The position numbers and the translations under genes were made by a program. The notes beneath the pieces were generated by a model, which did no database searches, had not been told where the DNA came from, and saw nothing but the letters and a program-made list of their open reading frames with translations. From an uncultured Paraprevotella sp. (GTDB lineage Bacteria > Bacteroidota > Bacteroidia > Bacteroidales > Bacteroidaceae): a stretch of 64,000 bases of DNA. The stretch is taken from assembly GCA_944321565.1 (NCBI GenBank), contig CALULT010000005.1, positions 1 through 64,000 of the forward strand. Reading direction: 5' to 3'. Shown one piece after another: positions 62,728 to 64,000 of this stretch (within the stretch, counting starts at the first letter, position 1; each line of letters begins with the position of its first letter).

Positions 62728-63489
62728 TTAACTTTGTTTGTGACATTTTAGTACCCTGTGGGGATAGTTCCCATGTCCGATTAGGTCTATCGGACAATTG
62801 AATTTTTCTTCCAACCAACCTTCGGGCAATTCCGTATCGGGATGATAGTCGAGAGTTTCATTGACACAAGCGATGGTACGCACGTTTTGCAGAACAGAGC
62901 CAAGGTCGTGACTGACAAGAATAATTGCGCTCTCGCGGTTGATGTCATTCAGCAACTGGTAGAGTTGGGTCTCAAAGCGTTTGTCAATATAGGTGTTCGG
63001 TTCGTCCAGGATGACCACGTCGGGCTGAGAGACAATGGCGCGTCCTAACAGGGCACGTTGCAATTGTCCACCGCTCAAAGTTCCTATCGGACGTTGGGAG
63101 AGGTCTTCCAAGCCCATCCGCCGGAGCATGTCTTCCACTGCCGTATGTTGGTCGGCGGAATACCGTTGCCAAATCTTTTTCTTTAGTCCAGACAACACGA
63201 CCTCATAAACGGAAATAGGAAAGTCTTTATCTATTTTATTATATTGAGGCAGATAGCCCATGCGAATAGACGGAACCGCTTTTCCATTGCGGTAGAATGT
63301 CATGGAGCCAGAAGAGGGCTTCTTCAGTCCGAGGATGGTTTTTACTAATGTGGTCTTTCCGCCTCCGTTGGGACCGATGATGCCAAGAAAATCCCGCACA
63401 TACACCGTCAGGTCGATATCGCGGAGCACTTCCTTACGTCCGTATCCCGCACGGACTTTCCTAAGTTCTATCAAAGATCCTTTTTGCAT
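62728..63489 (-). CDS. znuC: Zinc/manganese-type ABC transporter ATP-binding protein
   Basis: A 253-residue ABC ATPase. Start at 63489 gives MQKGSLIELRKVRAGYGRKE. Walker A GPNGGGKTTL, signature LSGGQLQRALLGRAI, Walker B DVVILDEP and switch His in ILVSHDLGSV. The pattern and the adjacent binding-protein gene place it with ZnuC/MntB-type importers. Its start overlaps the end of the binding-protein gene (19 nt). The permease gene is not on this side of the pair within the window. Confidence 0.88.
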   Translation of the reverse strand: MQKGSLIELRKVRAGYGRKEVLRDIDLTVYVRDFLGIIGPNGGGKTTLVKTILGLKKPSSGSMTFYRNGKAVPSIRMGYLPQYNKIDKDFPISVYEVVLSGLKKKIWQRYSADQHTAVEDMLRRMGLEDLSQRPIGTLSGGQLQRALLGRAIVSQPDVVILDEPNTYIDKRFETQLYQLLNDINRESAIILVSHDLGSVLQNVRTIACVNETLDYHPDTELPEGWLEEKFNCPIDLIGHGNYPHRVLKCHKQS

Positions 63490-64000
63490 TGTTCGTCTAA
63501 TGTTTGGGCTATTCTCAGCATTTCTTCTTTCCAATCGTATGCAAGCGGATTGATGCTAACAATTCGCGTACCTGTTTCCTTAGCGATGAGTTCGGCGTTT
63601 TTCCGGTCGAATTCCTTCTGTACAAAGATGATGCGCACGTTTTGTGCCTTGCAATGGTTAATGAGTCGCACTATTTTTGCCGGCGAAGGCTCTTTGCCAT
63701 CTGTTTCAATGGCGATTTGTGTCAGTCCATAATCATGAGCAAAATAAGTAAGCGCAGGATGATAGATGAGAAAAGCCTTTGTAGATGCATGTTCCAACAG
63801 GCTTTGGATACTGTCATCGACATTTTGAATTTCAGAGCGCATAATTTGGAGATTCCTGTGGAACATGTCGGCATGTACCGTGTCAAGGCGACAAAGGGCC
63901 GTACAGATGTTTTGTGCGATAACAGCCATGTTGCGCGGTGAAGTCCACATGTGGGGGTCGGTAACGTTTTCCGTACCGCCATGGCAGTGCCCAGCAAGTG
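63471..64000 (-). CDS. znuA: Zinc-type ABC transporter substrate-binding protein (5' end outside window)
   Basis: The frame is open to the window edge, so only the last ~175 residues are seen. LAGHCHGGTENVTDPHMWTS contains the His-rich loop and the conserved DPHxW metal-ligand motif. Later FLIYHPALTYFAHDYGLTQI and AIETDGKEPSPAKIVRLINH match the second lobe of ZnuA-like proteins, with VSINPLAYDW near the end. It delivers Zn2+ (or Mn2+) to the membrane permease. Coupled to znuC by overlap. Confidence 0.88.
   Translation of the reverse strand, partial: LAGHCHGGTENVTDPHMWTSPRNMAVIAQNICTALCRLDTVHADMFHRNLQIMRSEIQNVDDSIQSLLEHASTKAFLIYHPALTYFAHDYGLTQIAIETDGKEPSPAKIVRLINHCKAQNVRIIFVQKEFDRKNAELIAKETGTRIVSINPLAYDWKEEMLRIAQTLDEQCKKDL

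Overview
The window looks like a Bacteroidales chromosome segment (Bacteroides/Prevotella/Paraprevotella-like; genus not decidable from sequence alone). The evidence is the family content (GldH, DUF4271, DUF2723, SNF symporter, TonB-dependent receptor, xylose isomerase/xylulokinase, T9SS-like C-terminal tails). Many intergenic regions also carry the Bacteroidetes -7 promoter element TAnnTTTG, sometimes with a TTG 19-20 nt upstream.

Layout. 0-2.1 kb: tail of an unidentified ORF, palindromic repeats, and a hipBA toxin-antitoxin pair with an inverted-repeat operator/promoter. 2.4-4.5 kb: membrane-anchored metallo-beta-lactamase-fold hydrolase and a secreted DUF362 protein. 4.9-8.9 kb: metF-holB-ricT-gldH. 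8.9-15.5 kb, minus strand: stand-alone IMP cyclohydrolase (purH N-domain only), then mreB-mreC-mreD-mrdA-rodA (rod-shape elongasome), preceded by a tandemly duplicated promoter unit. 15.6-24 kb: lrgAB, alkaline phosphatase, helix-hairpin-helix protein, SNF symporter, VanZ-like protein, and prfB-small membrane protein-CYTH. 23-28.3 kb: TonB-dependent receptor, surface lipoprotein and calcineurin-like phosphatase. 28.6-36.2 kb: secreted GH30 enzyme, xylA, xylB and a divergent Crp-like regulator.

36.2-44.2 kb is the most accessory-looking part: a soluble FtsK-like translocase whose gamma domain is frame-broken, two overlapping DUF262 genes (the first with a DUF1524-type His-Me nuclease motif, GmrSD-like), a long compound hairpin, and a degenerate, frameshifted DnaB-like RecA domain. 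It stops next to a tRNA-Gln gene. This is the best candidate for a poorly described (defence-type) system.

44.3-50.9 kb is a conserved minus-strand block: metK (with a SAM-II-like riboswitch leader)-LOG-DUF4271-hemD, then rnpA-yidD-tatD, then tyrS on its own promoter. 51-56.3 kb: a very large secreted GH51-GH43 arabinofuranosidase fusion, followed by an array of seven 22-23 bp hairpin repeats. 56.8-62.6 kb, minus strand: DUF2723 protein, polysaccharide deacetylase, queG and an EamA transporter. 62.7-64 kb: znuC and the 3' part of znuA, which runs off the window.

The GH30, GH51-GH43 and xylAB genes together suggest use of xylan- or arabinan-type plant polysaccharides; this is inferred from the families. 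All calls are from reading the sequence and family knowledge; no database search was run.
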